Below, one piece after another: positions 26,699 through 38,989 of a stretch of DNA of 64,000 bases. The stretch comes from Formicarius rufipectus (lineage: Eukaryota > Chordata > Aves > Passeriformes > Formicariidae): assembly GCA_013399695.1 (NCBI GenBank), contig VXAU01003549.1:89314-153313 (forward strand), given 5' to 3'. Numbering within the stretch: the stretch's first letter is position 1; the number at the start of each line of letters is the position of its first letter. A program made the position numbers and the translations under genes. Below the pieces are notes generated by a model, which was not told the DNA's origin, searched no databases, and saw only the letters and a list, made by a program, of their open reading frames with translations.

Positions 26699-28360
26699 AA
26701 CTGTTGTGCTGTAACCTGAAGTTCAGATGAAAAGGCTGCTGTGCCTCAGGCCAGCCCTGGGTCTGGAGTTCACCGTTCTCCCTCCTGTGATCACTGTTAT
26801 GTTGGTATTCTGCCCAACAGAAAATCTGCCAGTGACTTTGGTGGCATCAGAATTAACACTTGGAGGCAAAACCTCTGCTTTCTGCTCAAAAATGAGAGCC
26901 TTAAGTAATGAAGTTAGGGCTTCATGGTATTAATGAAAAGCTTTTTAGAATTTACATGCAGAACTGTTTTGCTGTAGTTGGTAACTGCCTGTGCCCTGTT
27001 TTTGTCCTAATCTCACTTTTCAGGGTGCCATAACTATTGCCCCAAGTTTTCTGTGAGGAAAAGAAAGTCAACTGCATATGAACTTTTTATAAAATCTTTT
27101 TTGCATGAAGTGAGTTCAAGTACTCTGTTACTGATTAACTGGAGAATCCCATACTTGAAGTGCTTCTAGTGCATTCCAGAGGAATTAGACTGCAGTACTT
27201 CAGTTTTAATAAATAAAAAAGTTCACTACTTATTTAAGCACAAATAATAAAAAGAGACACATTTAGAATATTAACACTTAACTTGCTGAACTCTGGTAAG
27301 AAGCTTTGTTACCTCATTGTCTTCTGGGACTTCATCATGTGGGACCAGGGAGTGCTGATTATGGGCTTTGGTTTTTCTAAAATGTTTGACTTTGGTAGCC
27401 AAGCCTTCTGCTATTGGGATTGTTGAAATATTGTCTAGTTCTTTCATAAAATAAATGTATATATGTTAAGATAAACCAAGAAGGAGCTTTAAATGAAGCT
27501 CAATTTAAACAAGGATTCTTAAGAAAAATTCCAGTGGGATGATCCAGAAAGAACAGAATGGAATTATCTGGCAATGTCATACATGTGTTAGTGTGTCTTT
27601 TATTGAAAAATAGTGATCAGGATTTTCATTCCTAACAGCTGATTGTCTCTGATAGTTTAATAATATTTACTTTATTTATAATTTCTACACAGAGATATTG
27701 GCTTTGCTAACTGCAGCTACTGAGGATATTTATACTTCTGAAAGTTCTTTGTTATCATGAACGCTTTGACCATTTTCAAGCAAAAAGGATTATTTTTTTT
27801 CTTAGCCAAAGTAATGAAGACATTGAATATAACTGAAACAGAAGCTTCTACATTATTTTAAACATTGTAAATTGAAGAAAGCAGTTAAATTAGTTACTGC
27901 TACATAATTCCTATTCTAGAAAAATTGGTATGGTGGGGGAGAGAACACTAAGGAAGAACTATAGGCTGGGTTAAGGGAAGAGTAGGACAAATAGAGGGCT
28001 AACAGATTTTATTTTTTTTTTTTGTATATTTCCCTTACTTTCCTCTCAGTCTTTATATTTCATCTGGAGTTGGCTGCTTTGCAGGAAAGTGGTGCTCTCC
28101 ACTGTCTGTGTCTGTCTGGCCATTGACTTGGAGTGTTATGCAGGTGCATTGATGTTAACGGATTTTTTCACAGAATAAAATAAGCCACAAGTTTTAACCT
28201 ATAGATCAAATGTCTTTTGATGTCCCCTCAGGGGCAGTGAGCAGACACCTAAAAACATGAGGAATATGGCATAAATTTACAGCAGTTTATGGGACTCTAA
28301 AGGACATCAATGGGTTTATGTGTTTGTAATGACCAGTGTATGACTATATGCAAAAAAGAC

Positions 28361-28408
28361 AAATTAATTTGATTAATTGCATCATTAGGGTATTAATGAA
28401 ATGCAAAT
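28361..28408. promoter_or_regulatory. Homeodomain/POU motif cluster
   Basis: Within about 48 bp there are several TAAT-type cores (GATTAATTG, CATTAG, ATTAATGA) and one octamer in reverse orientation (ATGCAAAT, 28400-28407). Such clustering is seen in developmental enhancers, but AT-rich DNA produces these motifs often. Function is inference only. Confidence 0.3.
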
Positions 28409-28656
28409 GACTGCCAAGTTTGTAGCTATGGACTTCAAACAAATACTAGAAAATATTTATGGAAAGCAAATTTCGGACTAGTGTTAGGTATTCCCACACA
28501 AATTATTTCTGAATCATGCATATCTCCTTCACTTTATTACTAAATCTTGTGGTTTTTTCTATGTAGTTCCAGCTAATATAAATTAATATAATTGTTACTA
28601 ATGTACTAAGTGCTAATATAACTTAATGAGATAGTATTAAAAGTAGTATTAACTTT

Positions 28657-28725
28657 AGAGAATGATTCAACTCGGAAGGAACCTCAGTCTGAGCTCCAGC
28701 TCAAAGCAGGGACAACTCTGAGGTG
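28657..28725 (-). mobile_element. CR1 LINE 3'-end remnant (antisense)
   Basis: On the + strand this reads like the reverse complement of a bird CR1 3' UTR: a GAATGATT-type end, then CGGAAGGAACCTCAG, then CTCAAAGCAGGGACAACTC. In well-known CR1 copies the equivalent text is 'GGAAGGGACCT...' followed by 'CTGCTCAAAGCAGGG'. The element would therefore run on the minus strand with its 3' terminus near 28657. Only the last ~70 bp are recognisable, as expected for the 5'-truncated copies typical of CR1. The match is made from memory of the family, not by alignment. Confidence 0.6.
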
Positions 28726-30514
28726 AAGTTTTTACTGCTAGTATGGCTAGAGAAGCTCTTTTTGCTCTTGGTAATAAATATCACCTGCAGATGAGCTTCT
28801 GTTTTCCTACATACCTGGACACTGTCATGGAATTATACCTTTTTACCTCGGGAGGGGGGAAATAGAAATTTTATTTTTAAAAGTGTAAAATGTCTGTAGA
28901 ATTAGTTGAGCAGTCTTGAGAATGGATATAGTAGAGAAACGTTATGAGCACTATCCAAAAGCAGGACCCTATTTCCTCACCTGTTCTCTTTTCAGTCCTA
29001 ACACTGTTTTTTTCTGCATTCAGTCCTGCAAGATTCTGAGCTTTCTGACCTAGTTTCAGTAAAATATTATTTTGTGTGTGAGCAGACCATAAAAGTATAA
29101 TAAGCTTTTCCCCATATTTCAATTTTATGCCTGCCTGGTTTTCTGGATCATGCACTGTGCTTACAATTTGCATGATGGTCTCAGACTGTTGTTTGCACGT
29201 GCTGGGTAGGCAGTGGTTGGTTTTGGTACAACTTTCTTTTACTCATGCGTGCATCTGCTGATTGAGACAATGCAGCAAATCACTTCAGGGCTGGAAACTC
29301 TGAAATCTGTGTCCTTGGTCAGGTGCAGCTTAATAACTTACTTTTCTTTTGTGAGAAATGTTCAGCCTTGTTTGTGGGGCTCCAGAAAATCTGGCACCAA
29401 AACCAAAGGGGGGAAAAAATCCCCATATTATGTTATTGCTTTTTTTGCGCCTTATCCTTTCTCCCTTTTTAATACCTCTAAAAGTAAAATAAGTCAATAT
29501 ATTCTTTAGAGTGGTCAGTAAAGCTGGTTTGTACAGGTATCTTGACGACTTCAGGGTCCTCACACAACACATTTCTGAGCTGGGGCAGGTATGTCTTTTC
29601 AGACATAAAAATTTAATTCAGCAGATCTTAATATCCATTAAGTTGGGAAAGAAAAAATTCCAGCCACAGTCTGTGTTTGGATGATTATGTAGAAGGTCTG
29701 ATTTGATTTTAAGAACCTATTCTGACATGGAAAGCTAGAAAATTGTAAACATCTCTTCTCCTCTCTTAGCTAAAGGAAGAGGATATTTTTAATTTATGTG
29801 TACTTTTTTCAATTAAAAATAAAGGATAATTTGATGATAAAATTTTGAGATGTTCCAAATTTGGATTAAAAAAATGCTTTCTGTTCTCTAGCTTCTTTTG
29901 GTGACTCTTGAATTTCTACTTATGTTTTACCAGGAAATACATATTTATGTATATGTATAATGAGCTCAAACAGATGAGAGGACAGATGCTTTCTTCAGCC
30001 AGTGTCTCATTATCACATGTTCTTGCTACTGCAAAAGTTTCTTTAAGTTTTCTTTAGAATTTGAATCTTTAGCTTCACTATTACTTTATCTCTTTGGATT
30101 TGACTCCAGCTGTTTTTATATTGTTACCCTTCTTAAGGGGATGAGGATTGTTCAATTCTGTTTGTATTTACATTTATCAACCTCTGATATGAAGCATATA
30201 AACAAGATTCTGAGGCATATTTTGTTTAATAAATACCCACACAGTGTACTTATTCTGTGGTTAATGCAGTACTGGGGTACCAATTTTTTTGTTCAGCATT
30301 CATGTGCAATTTTCTGCAGTCTCTTTGTGCTAAGGAAGGATGTTGTCCCTCCCTTCTTGAAGAGTGGCAAGTACTACAGTCTGACCCTTGAGGCAGTCTT
30401 CCCAGGCTGGGGGCAATGGTTTATTTGGATGATTTTTTTCACTCTGTGATGTGAGCAGCTTTTCCTCCCAGCGGACAGGCTCTCAGCTAGAAACCCCTCC
30501 ACACAGTTGTGTGT

Positions 30515-30536
30515 TTCTGAAGTGGTTCTGAAGTGG
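30515..30536. repeat. 11-bp tandem duplication
   Basis: TTCTGAAGTGG occurs twice in exact tandem. It is a small slippage-type duplication. Confidence 0.85.
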
Positions 30537-31050
30537 TGGCTCAAGCTGTCTACTGGTGCAGTGCAGCTGTGCCTGGCACGGAGAGGTTTAACCAATACCT
30601 GTCCAACTGCACTGCAGCAGCTCAGTGGTCTTAAGGCTCTTGCCATATGGGATCGTTTGTATTGGGGGAACATAAGCACTTGGGAAGCACGAAATGTTCA
30701 CCTCAGTGTTTTACTTCTGGTGTTGCAGTCAGTGTTCCTCACTATAACCAGCATCTGACCTGGTATCCTGTTCTCTTTTCGAGCATTGCTCACTTGTGAT
30801 GTGTTACAGAAATCACAAAGCATCCTCTGGGCAATGTTTGAACTAGGCCTGCTTTTGCTCATCTGATTGGTTTTTGGCTGCGTGACATTTATTTTTTTTT
30901 TGACTTAGCTCTCAAACCTTTATTAAACTTGATGGTTATAATTTTTTTTCTTTCAAGTGCATCATTTCTCCAGCCTTCCTAGGATCTTCTTAGAATGTTT
31001 ATATAAATGTGAACATCCAAATGATTTTAATAAGCCCAATTTTAGTACAT

Positions 31051-31092
31051 TTTATTTAGGACCATTTAGGACCCATTTATTTCGGACCATTC
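31051..31092. repeat. Degenerate tandem repeat (~11 bp)
   Basis: Three to four imperfect copies of an ATTTAGGACC-like unit, with diverged copies toward the 3' side (TTTCGGACCATTC). It is a minor local tandem array. Confidence 0.75.
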
Positions 31093-33232
31093 ATTTCTAT
31101 TGTTACTGTAAAATTTTTGCAGAAGTCTTCAATACAACAAAGAGGGATATTTTTTTTCTTATGTTGCTAGCACTAGTAACTGATCTCAATTTGTCTTCAT
31201 CTTTGGCTTCTCTAAATGACTCTTAAATGCTTTCCAAGAGATTTAAGGATTTTCAATAACTGGCTTTACCGTTGTGTTCCTTTTTAGTTACATGCTGCAT
31301 CAGTAGTTCTCAGCTTGTGTTCCCCCAGCTGTTACCTACCTGTCTGAGATGCCATAGGGACTGGTCACGGGCTGTCAGTGCAAGCAACTGGCATTTTCTG
31401 TGCACCCAAGTATCTGGAGAAGGAATGCCAGAGTCACTGTGACACTCAGTGTCAGGAGAGTGGGAAACAGATGTGAGACAAGGAGGCAGCAAACCTCACC
31501 TGGAAGTCACATCAGGTCTTTGCAGTTCTCTAGGCCATCAGGTCACCATTTTTTCATTAACAGCAAATAAACAGAATTCTGCCCAAATAAATTAAGCCCT
31601 TTGATGCAAGGAGGAGATGAACAGGCTGTTTCCTGAATAATTTCAAGGTGCCTGATTTGCCCCTTCTCCTGGATCTACAAAGAAGTTGAGCTGTGCCCCA
31701 CGTAGCAGGTGAAGCACCTTTGCCAGCTTTGCTCCAAAAGGCAGCACCTTCCTTAACACCAGGGAGTCACCTGTCCTGTGTGTAATCCTTCAGTGCTGCA
31801 GGTGGAACATGGGGAATGTTGCCAGTGGTCTGAAGAATTCAGCCTTGTCTGTCCATGCACACTGTAAATATTTTTGCAGTTTGCGCATTCCTTTTTTCTC
31901 CACCAGGCCTTTGTGTTCGTAGGGTTGTTGTTTTGCTGATATGTTTGTTTATGCTTGTGTAGTCAAAGGAGTTTCAGTTTGTCAGTGTGATGCCAGATGT
32001 AGCAAGGTGGCAGGAATTTGAGGATGCTCACAGATAAAATAATATGTTTTATGCATGTGCCTTGGTGATGCAAAGAATGGGAAATGCTGATTACTGGTGA
32101 CAGGGTAGGTTGAACAGCACCGCCCTTCTGCATTACATTTTGCATTTGAAATGTTAATTGCAGGTTACTAGTTTACTGAAAATGTAAGGGGAATGTGCAC
32201 CTTAAATGCAGGTCATGCTGATACAAACAGAAACCTCTGCCCTTGCAGCTGCAGATGTGCCAGGCATTCTCTCCAGGGGCAGCAAAGACAGGGTACACTT
32301 GACCTGATCTGCATAGTTCACTGGATCCAACATCTGCGTTGTGATACCAGAGTTCAGGTGTTCCATTTTTGCCTTCATTTTGTCACTTCATTGCTGCCAA
32401 AAGAGGATAGCTACTGAGTGTGAAAGAAGCCAATGCCTGCACATGCCAATGAATTTTTGCAATTGCATCTGTTAGATGATGGGGGGATTTTTTTTTACTG
32501 TGTTATTTTTATTTTTTTTTATTGTTATTCAAGAGTCACTCAGCAGCTAAAAGGAAAAACTTTTTAAATATTTAATGTCTCTGAAGCACTCTGAGACTGA
32601 AGTAATCCAGTTTCTGCAGCTTTGGTTTAACATAATGGACTGTGAAAGGAGGCCAATGATTATATGACCATTTGAGAGTCAAAATCTAACCTAGATCAAG
32701 TATGTCAGCAAACAATGACTTTCAATAAAAATTATGCTGACAAAACATAGCAGAAATATAATGTGTACAGTAATATAACCTTTACATAAATAAAATATGG
32801 CATACATGACAGTTTCAATGTGCACAAAAACCCCCATAGCCTAATATTTAACAAATTGCTATACAGTGCTCTATATTATTTAGTCATAAGTCTTTTTGTT
32901 ATTCTTGGCCAGCAGGATCAGCACTGTATTTATTTTGTGAATGTACCTGCTGAAACTGGATAGAGTAACACAAAATGCTGTCCAGTGCGACTGCAGCCAC
33001 CTGAGTGCTGCACTTCCCACCAAGGGTCAGCAAATTTCAGAGAAGTGCAGGGCTTACTAAATGTTTGGGAAGATCTCTGATATTTTGGAAGATGGCTTGA
33101 ATCAAAAAGTCCCTAAAACTCTTCTGCAAACATTCTTTCTTTGTAAGGAAAAAAACCACCAAAAACAAAAACCTGCAAAATCCGACCACCAGGCATTCTT
33201 TCCAAACTTTGTCTTGAACTTTCACTGGAAAT

Positions 33233-33292
33233 GAGTGTGTGGGGTTTTGTTTGTTTGTTTTGTGGGTTTTGTTTTGTTTTTAAGGGTTTTTT
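33233..33292. repeat. T/G-rich low-complexity tract
   Basis: TTTG/TTTTG-unit tract, T/G-rich on the + strand and without coding content. Confidence 0.85.
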
Positions 33293-33383
33293 AAAGTTGT
33301 ATTCCAGACTTTGGGGAATGATGGGTCTTGGCAGAACCGGTCACATGTCATTGTGAGTTGTGCTTTGCCAGGCTGGTCATTTG

Positions 33384-33399
33384 GTTGCACTTGTGCAAC
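33384..33399. repeat. Near-palindrome, 7-bp arms
   Basis: GTTGCAC and GTGCAAC are perfect inverted arms with a 2-base spacer. This could serve as a dimeric binding site, but no context supports a specific factor. Confidence 0.5.
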
Positions 33400-34629
33400 T
33401 CTCCAAGCAAATGTGGTTTTGCAGACACGGAGCAGGTGAGAACATCATGCTCTGCACTCAGATGCAGTGCGGGCTGCTGAAATATCTCTGGCTCTGTGAT
33501 ACAAAAACCAGCAGCCCTAATAGTCTGAGAAGGATCATTCCAACTCAGAGCCTCCTGTCTAGATTCCCGTGTACACTCATATGCTCTGAAATGGTTTCAG
33601 GTAAGGCTGAGATGTTTCTCTGGCAGGTGTATCAGGTGGTGCTGGACACTTGTCCTGAAGTTTCCTTTCTTTCCTCCCTTCCAGAGCTGAACAATAGCCA
33701 CATTGTTGTATTTCTGATCCATCTTCATAAGAATGTGAATGCAGTTTCATCCAACTATTGATAACACTGTTGAATTTGCCCTCGAGTCAATATTAATTGA
33801 ATATAAACTGAGGCTTTGCAGACTGTTGTTCTGTTCATTATTTTTCTACTCAAGGATGTGGAAAATTTGAGGCAATTTCTTTACTCTTCCTGCTCTCCAC
33901 TGTAATTGGAAGTGCTGAGTAAAAGATCATAAATTGTCCTTCTGTCAGTCTTGAGCAACAGAAACATAATGGATTTTCCCACTCTAGGCAACAAAGGTGA
34001 ATTTACAATTAAAAATAAATCAAACATCCACCAAACTTCTGTCACAGTGATGCTTAAAATAATCTGCCATTAAGTCTTACACTCATGTGATTTATTTACT
34101 TGTTATCAGACTCTCTTTGTTTGTTTTTTTCCCCCCTGTTGTCGTTATTGTACTCAGCTGATTCTTAACGCTGGGCGGCTGGTGTTGCAACACTAAATAA
34201 ACCCCACATCCCTCCTTGAGTATTTTATTCACCGTTTCTGCAGGGCTTAATTTCCCTCACTTTACTGACGGACTTCAATGAACTTCCATCACCTTTAACT
34301 TGGGAATGAGCCTGTGGCATGGAAATTTTGATGTCTGATTTTTAACTTAGTTTTTGATTGATTTTGCTTGGATAATTCATGTTTTACAATGACAGAAGAT
34401 GCCGTTAAGCAGGACCAAAATAAAAACTGTTCTGAGATTTCAGCAGTTAACTTGCACCTGTGGTGGAAATGACAGCAGAGCATGTTCATGAATCACCTCA
34501 GTTCCCTCAGACACTAAACGAGAACACTACAACTTAACAATTGCCTGGAGATAATAAAGCCTCTATTTCCCTTGAAGCACTTAAGGTTCCTTTTGATTAA
34601 ATAATTCCATGTTTGAATGATGTTCACAG

Positions 34630-35125
34630 GTAGGTCGCGCTTATGTAACCCCCCTTGATTAGAGCGGCATCCTGAGAAATTTATCACTTCGCGATTTTTA
34701 GCTGCAGTGTGATGTGGCAGAGTAAAGCTTGCTGAGCAGTCTGCACATCTAACCCACCAGACCTTTTCACACCGCTTTTAGCATAAACCTCTGGTTCTCG
34801 AGCAGCGCTGCACATCTGCAAGCCGCTAATTTTTCTGGGGTGCAGCTGTCTGGGTTAGACTTTCGGCTGGGATTTGCTACCTACCTTCTGATGGCACGGG
34901 GAGCAGGGGTGGCCGCAGCGCCGCTCCCGGGGCAGAGCCCGGGGAGCCCGACATCTCCTGTCACCAGGAGTCACCTCCAGACACGGGTTACATGGGTGGG
35001 CGCAGCGGGGAGCGGCACGGAGAAGCCTCAGGGCAGATGATCAAATCGCACATCAACACACTTGCGATGGGAATGATCTGGATTATGCGAATTAGATATT
35101 TGAAGTCTTTTGTCTGGCCTCGGTA
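34630..35125. promoter_or_regulatory. CpG-rich segment (orphan CpG-island-like)
   Basis: About 26 CpGs in about 500 bp, in a window where CpG is otherwise rare. The core at 34890-35030 is strongly GC-rich, while both flanks keep CpGs inside AT-rich text (for example TCGCGA at 34690-34695 and TTGCGATGG near 35083). CpG retention in AT-rich flanks is what one sees at unmethylated regulatory DNA or conserved elements rather than at decayed repeats. No TATA-led promoter or recognisable first exon is visible. The open frame at 34840-35040 is Gly/Ala/Pro-rich, with no known domain, and is probably a composition artefact. It could be an alternative promoter, a developmental enhancer, or the 5' end of an unannotated transcript. 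Confidence 0.5.
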
Positions 35126-36965
35126 AAGGACTGCAGGATGCTGCTGGAAGGCAGACTGCTGCCTGGGTACCACTGCTTCTAGGAGACCTTTTGAAAAGTG
35201 TGCTTAGGTGTGTGTAAGAAGTCCTAAAAAATTTCCATTTGCAGCAGGCAGTATTTCAAATGAGGCTTACAAAATCTGGGAACAATGCAAAAGGCATATT
35301 TTAATTGAATTTCTGAAATGTTAGGCTAGTATGCCAACAGTAGTGCAGTTTTAAAAAATAAAGTAAAAGAAACTATAATATATTTTTTCCCTAGGTGAGT
35401 GTAGTCTCTCTGAGGATATTTTGTGTTTATACTGCGTATTTGTGAATTGTAATGTATATAAACAGATTGCATTTTGTAGATTGCAAAGTTTTTATTTGGT
35501 TGTTATTCACGCAGGACACCCACGGAAGTCTATGAGAACCGTGTGTTTATTTGAAAATAGAAGGTATACCTGTCTAAGGTGTCTACATAAATTTTTTTAC
35601 ATGATTTCACATTTATTTCATATACCGTATTTTGTAAATACACACACTGAAGCCCCCAAAATACATAGCTTGGTTCGAAGTCTAATTTTTAGGAAGCTGA
35701 GGAAATGCACAGTGCAAAGTACCCTGGTAACCTGGGCTCTTCTGTGCAAAGCAGAGTCACCGCTCCAGCCCTGCTCCTCCTGGGGTACCAGTGGCAGAGT
35801 TGGGCATCAGTGCTGTCTCTTCCTTTCCAAGGCCCTTTGGGAAGGGCAAGAATAAAAGCACCGTTGTCACTTCACAAAGTATGGCTGAACAAATGACTCA
35901 TTAACTTTTCCAAGTAAGCCACTTTCAGGTTTGTGTCTCACTCCAGTGCTGCAAGAACAAGCCCAAAACGGTGGGGGAATGGTCCTGTCCACCGTGTTGT
36001 CCCGTGGCACACAGAAAGGAGAGATGATTGCATAAATTACTCTTTAATTTCTGTTAACGAGGAAACCCTGCATCTGAATACTTGGCATGCTTTCAGGCAA
36101 CACTGTGAGACCCAAGGACTATCAACGAGTCAAACCGATGTCTGTGTGTGCATATATATATTTATTTAGATAGATACAGAGAGACATGTATTTCCTTTTC
36201 CTGTGGGTGCTTGAATACATTTATGTCTTTCCTTAGATATGTCCAAAGCTTTCAACTGGAAACAGAACTGTCCTGCTTGGGAGTCCAAACTAAGCTTCAA
36301 AATCAGTCAAAAACTACGCCAGTCAGCTCTTGTGTCATGACAAACTTGGGTTTAATTTACAGCAGGAAAATGTGTGTATTGCTGCTGTTTGGGGGGTGGT
36401 TGTACAAATGCATTTTTTGAGGGTGCTTTGCTCAGTTGAAACACGTAATAAATTTCTAGCTCTGGTTGGAGGTATCTCTGCTGTGCAAAGCAGATGGGGA
36501 GGGGAAACTTCTGGTGTTACCCAGAGTAGTATATGAGGGGTAGTAACAAGACCCAGCCATCTCCTACTTCTGAGCTGAGTAAATGTGCCAGGATGTCTTG
36601 CTGTTTGGGGATTAATGAAATGCTTAATTGACTCTTTCTGAATGGTGTAAAGAAATATCTTTCAAATGGAAAGGTTACCAATCTTATTTTTGTAAACAGA
36701 ATAATTATATATACATGTGCATATTTTTAGGCAGTGTTCACCTGCTTTGCAATCTCATTGCAAAAGGAGCTCTGCAATTTATGTATCTGACCCTGCTCAT
36801 AGGAAAATAGTGTCTTACACCTCACACCATACTGTTTCTGTGAGGCTGCTATTCAAATGACAGCATTTGACAGCATCTGTGCTGCAATGGGGATGACAGC
36901 GCTACACCTGGTTAGTTTTCATAAACCTCAGGGAAGGGAACTTCTGTGTCCTGGCACTTCTCCAG

Positions 36966-37061
36966 TTTTTGTTTGTTTGTTTGTTTGTTTTTTGTTTGTG
37001 TGGGTTTTTTTTGTGTGTGTGTTTCTGTTTTCTTTTGGTTTTTTTTGGTGTTTAGTTTTGG
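36966..37061. repeat. TTTG microsatellite-like tract
   Basis: Five or more nearly perfect GTTT units followed by T/G-rich sequence with a short GT run. It creates spurious Phe/Val/Cys-rich open frames on the + strand. Confidence 0.9.
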
Positions 37062-38930
37062 AACAAAACAGAGTTGTCTAGGGATGGTGAAACCTGATTT
37101 ATCAACCTTTGTTCCTGATGGAAGCTGTTCCTTGCCAATTGAGCACGGGAGGGATTGGTCACACCTGTAGAAGGCAGGTCAAGATCTCCTTTTCAATTGG
37201 TCTTTGGTGATTCACCAAGAACCGGATGAGTCTGAGCAGAATGGTGAAAACTCTCCATGGGTTGTTTTTCTTCCTCTGGTTCCTACCCTGAGGATGCTTT
37301 TTTTGGGTAGCAGTGGTGAAGGCTGGGGAAGATGAGTCTTCTGAATGAAGAAGTACAGCTGAAATAGTAAGTGCCAGTACTGGATTTCATTTTTTGATTT
37401 TGCCTCCTTTTCCTCTTTGTAAGTGCTCAGAATGTAAGTAAAGGTTGGACTCAGGCAGTGTTGCAAAGACATTACAGGGGCAGGGAAGAATGGATTTCTC
37501 ATCAGTGGGGTTAGGAGTTAACTGCATAACTTACAGTGAAGTGAACAGCTTGACTCTGCGTTTCCTCCAGTCAGTCAGAAATTTCCTGAGGCTGATACTC
37601 AGCAGGAGTGTTCATTGCAGGAAGAAATGGGAAGATTTGGTGCTAGTGAAAGAAATAACACTTTTGTTGTACTTACCTATTCACCTTGTTTGTTACTCTA
37701 GGTTTTTCCTCACTCTTAAAGATGTGTTTTCCCCCTCTATTCACACAGGTAAATTATGGAACTTGCTTTTTACTTTGGGGGAGGTATATCCCTCTGCTTG
37801 CGTCTGTATGTGACACAACTGTTGTCTTGAAAGCATAAGAGGTCATGGAGTCAGGGTCATGGCTGCAATTGGTGGGCATAGTCTGAATTAAGTAAATCCT
37901 ACTTGTCATGTAATTATAAAACAACCTGAAGTTCATTTCAGTCTTCATGTTTTTTAATCTGATTTTGGTACTTGTTAAATGTTAATATCAATAGGAGATT
38001 ATCTATTACTATATAGACAGGAGGCATGTTTCAGTACTTATTACCTGGATATACTGTGGTAACATTCCAGAAATGACTTTTTATCGCCATGAAGTTGCAC
38101 TTTCTGCTATATTTTATACTTTTTTTCCCCACCTTTTCATTTGACTTGCAGAATTAAGATGGAATGTCTTGTAGAGACTCTAGTGACAAAGCTTAATGAA
38201 ATCTACCTTTGTTAGGCAGTCCTGTGCTGTTGCTGCTGGGAAGTGGCAGAATCCATGTACTTGTTCTCCCTTATTATTTGCTGGTATTTAGAACCTTCCT
38301 TTGCAAAGGGGTATCTGCCTTACAAATTTAATAGAACAGTAAATTACCCTATGTAGGTGACTGATTCATTTTTCAAGAGCACAGAAGGTTAATTTTCCAA
38401 TAGTAAATAATAAAACAAAGTTTACTTGACAGGGACAGATGGGAAGCCATGCAAGTAAGCCTAAGCAGTCAATTATACTTTGGTTTTGATGAGCATATGG
38501 GCAATAGACAAATGGAACAGGTCTGTGGCAGACAAATGAGTTGACTACATTAAGAAAAACATTTACAAAGAGCTCTAAACAAAATTATTACCATTAATGA
38601 GCAAGATAAATTATATTAATGGCACCTCAAAAATGTCTGAAATTGTTTTGTCTTAAGCAAGAAAAAAAGGTTATTTGAACAACAAAGACATTTTGGGAAT
38701 GCAGGAGACTGCTGAAGATGAGCTTGTATGTATTTGATAGGGAAATGCAGAATGTTTTGGTGGCTAGGAATAGATACAGATGTTAGTGAAGTCCCTTGCC
38801 TATGTGTGACCCACAGAATTTGGATCTTACAGCAGTGGGTGAAGCATTTAGCAAGAGTGAATTTCATTTTTCCTCTGAATTCCCAGGCAGATGCCCCCTA
38901 GTATTTGTGTGATGGGTGTACCACTGCAAG

Positions 38931-38989
38931 TTGTTTAATTTAAAAATTGTTGTTTTAATTTAAAAATTAAACTAAATTAAAAATTAAAT
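38931..38989. repeat. AT-rich tandem/inverted repeat
   Basis: TTGTTTAATTTAAAAA (38931-38946) is repeated with one inserted T at 38950-38966. It is followed by a related TTAAAAATTAA-containing copy that is partly inverted. It is a very AT-rich, potentially cruciform-forming local repeat. Confidence 0.75.

Larger units (their letters stand above)
21257..34629. other. Non-coding unique-looking sequence
   Basis: No gene is supported. Open frames reach only about 100 codons and have no recognisable domains. Contents: poly-T runs at 22283-22299, 26252-26269 and 26682-26698, a CR1 3' remnant in antisense at 28657-28725, a homeodomain/POU motif cluster at 28361-28408, short tandem duplications at 30515-30536 and 31051-31092, a T/G tract at 33233-33292, and a GTTGCAC inverted repeat at 33384-33399. 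A slightly GC-richer segment (about 31310-31860) carries adjoining small palindromes (31433-31453) but no interpretable frame. Confidence 0.65.

Noticed and set aside
29745..29775. miR-30-like seed TGTAAACATC
   Set aside because: Only the first ten bases fit. The rest of the mature sequence and a hairpin arm are missing.
31433..31453. Adjoining palindromes resembling a hormone-receptor site
   Set aside because: The spacing and half-sites do not match a known receptor consensus well enough to call.
34840..35040. Gly/Ala/Pro-rich 66-codon frame in the CpG-rich segment
   Set aside because: GC-rich DNA rarely contains stops; there is no domain, no clear start context and no splice-bounded exon.
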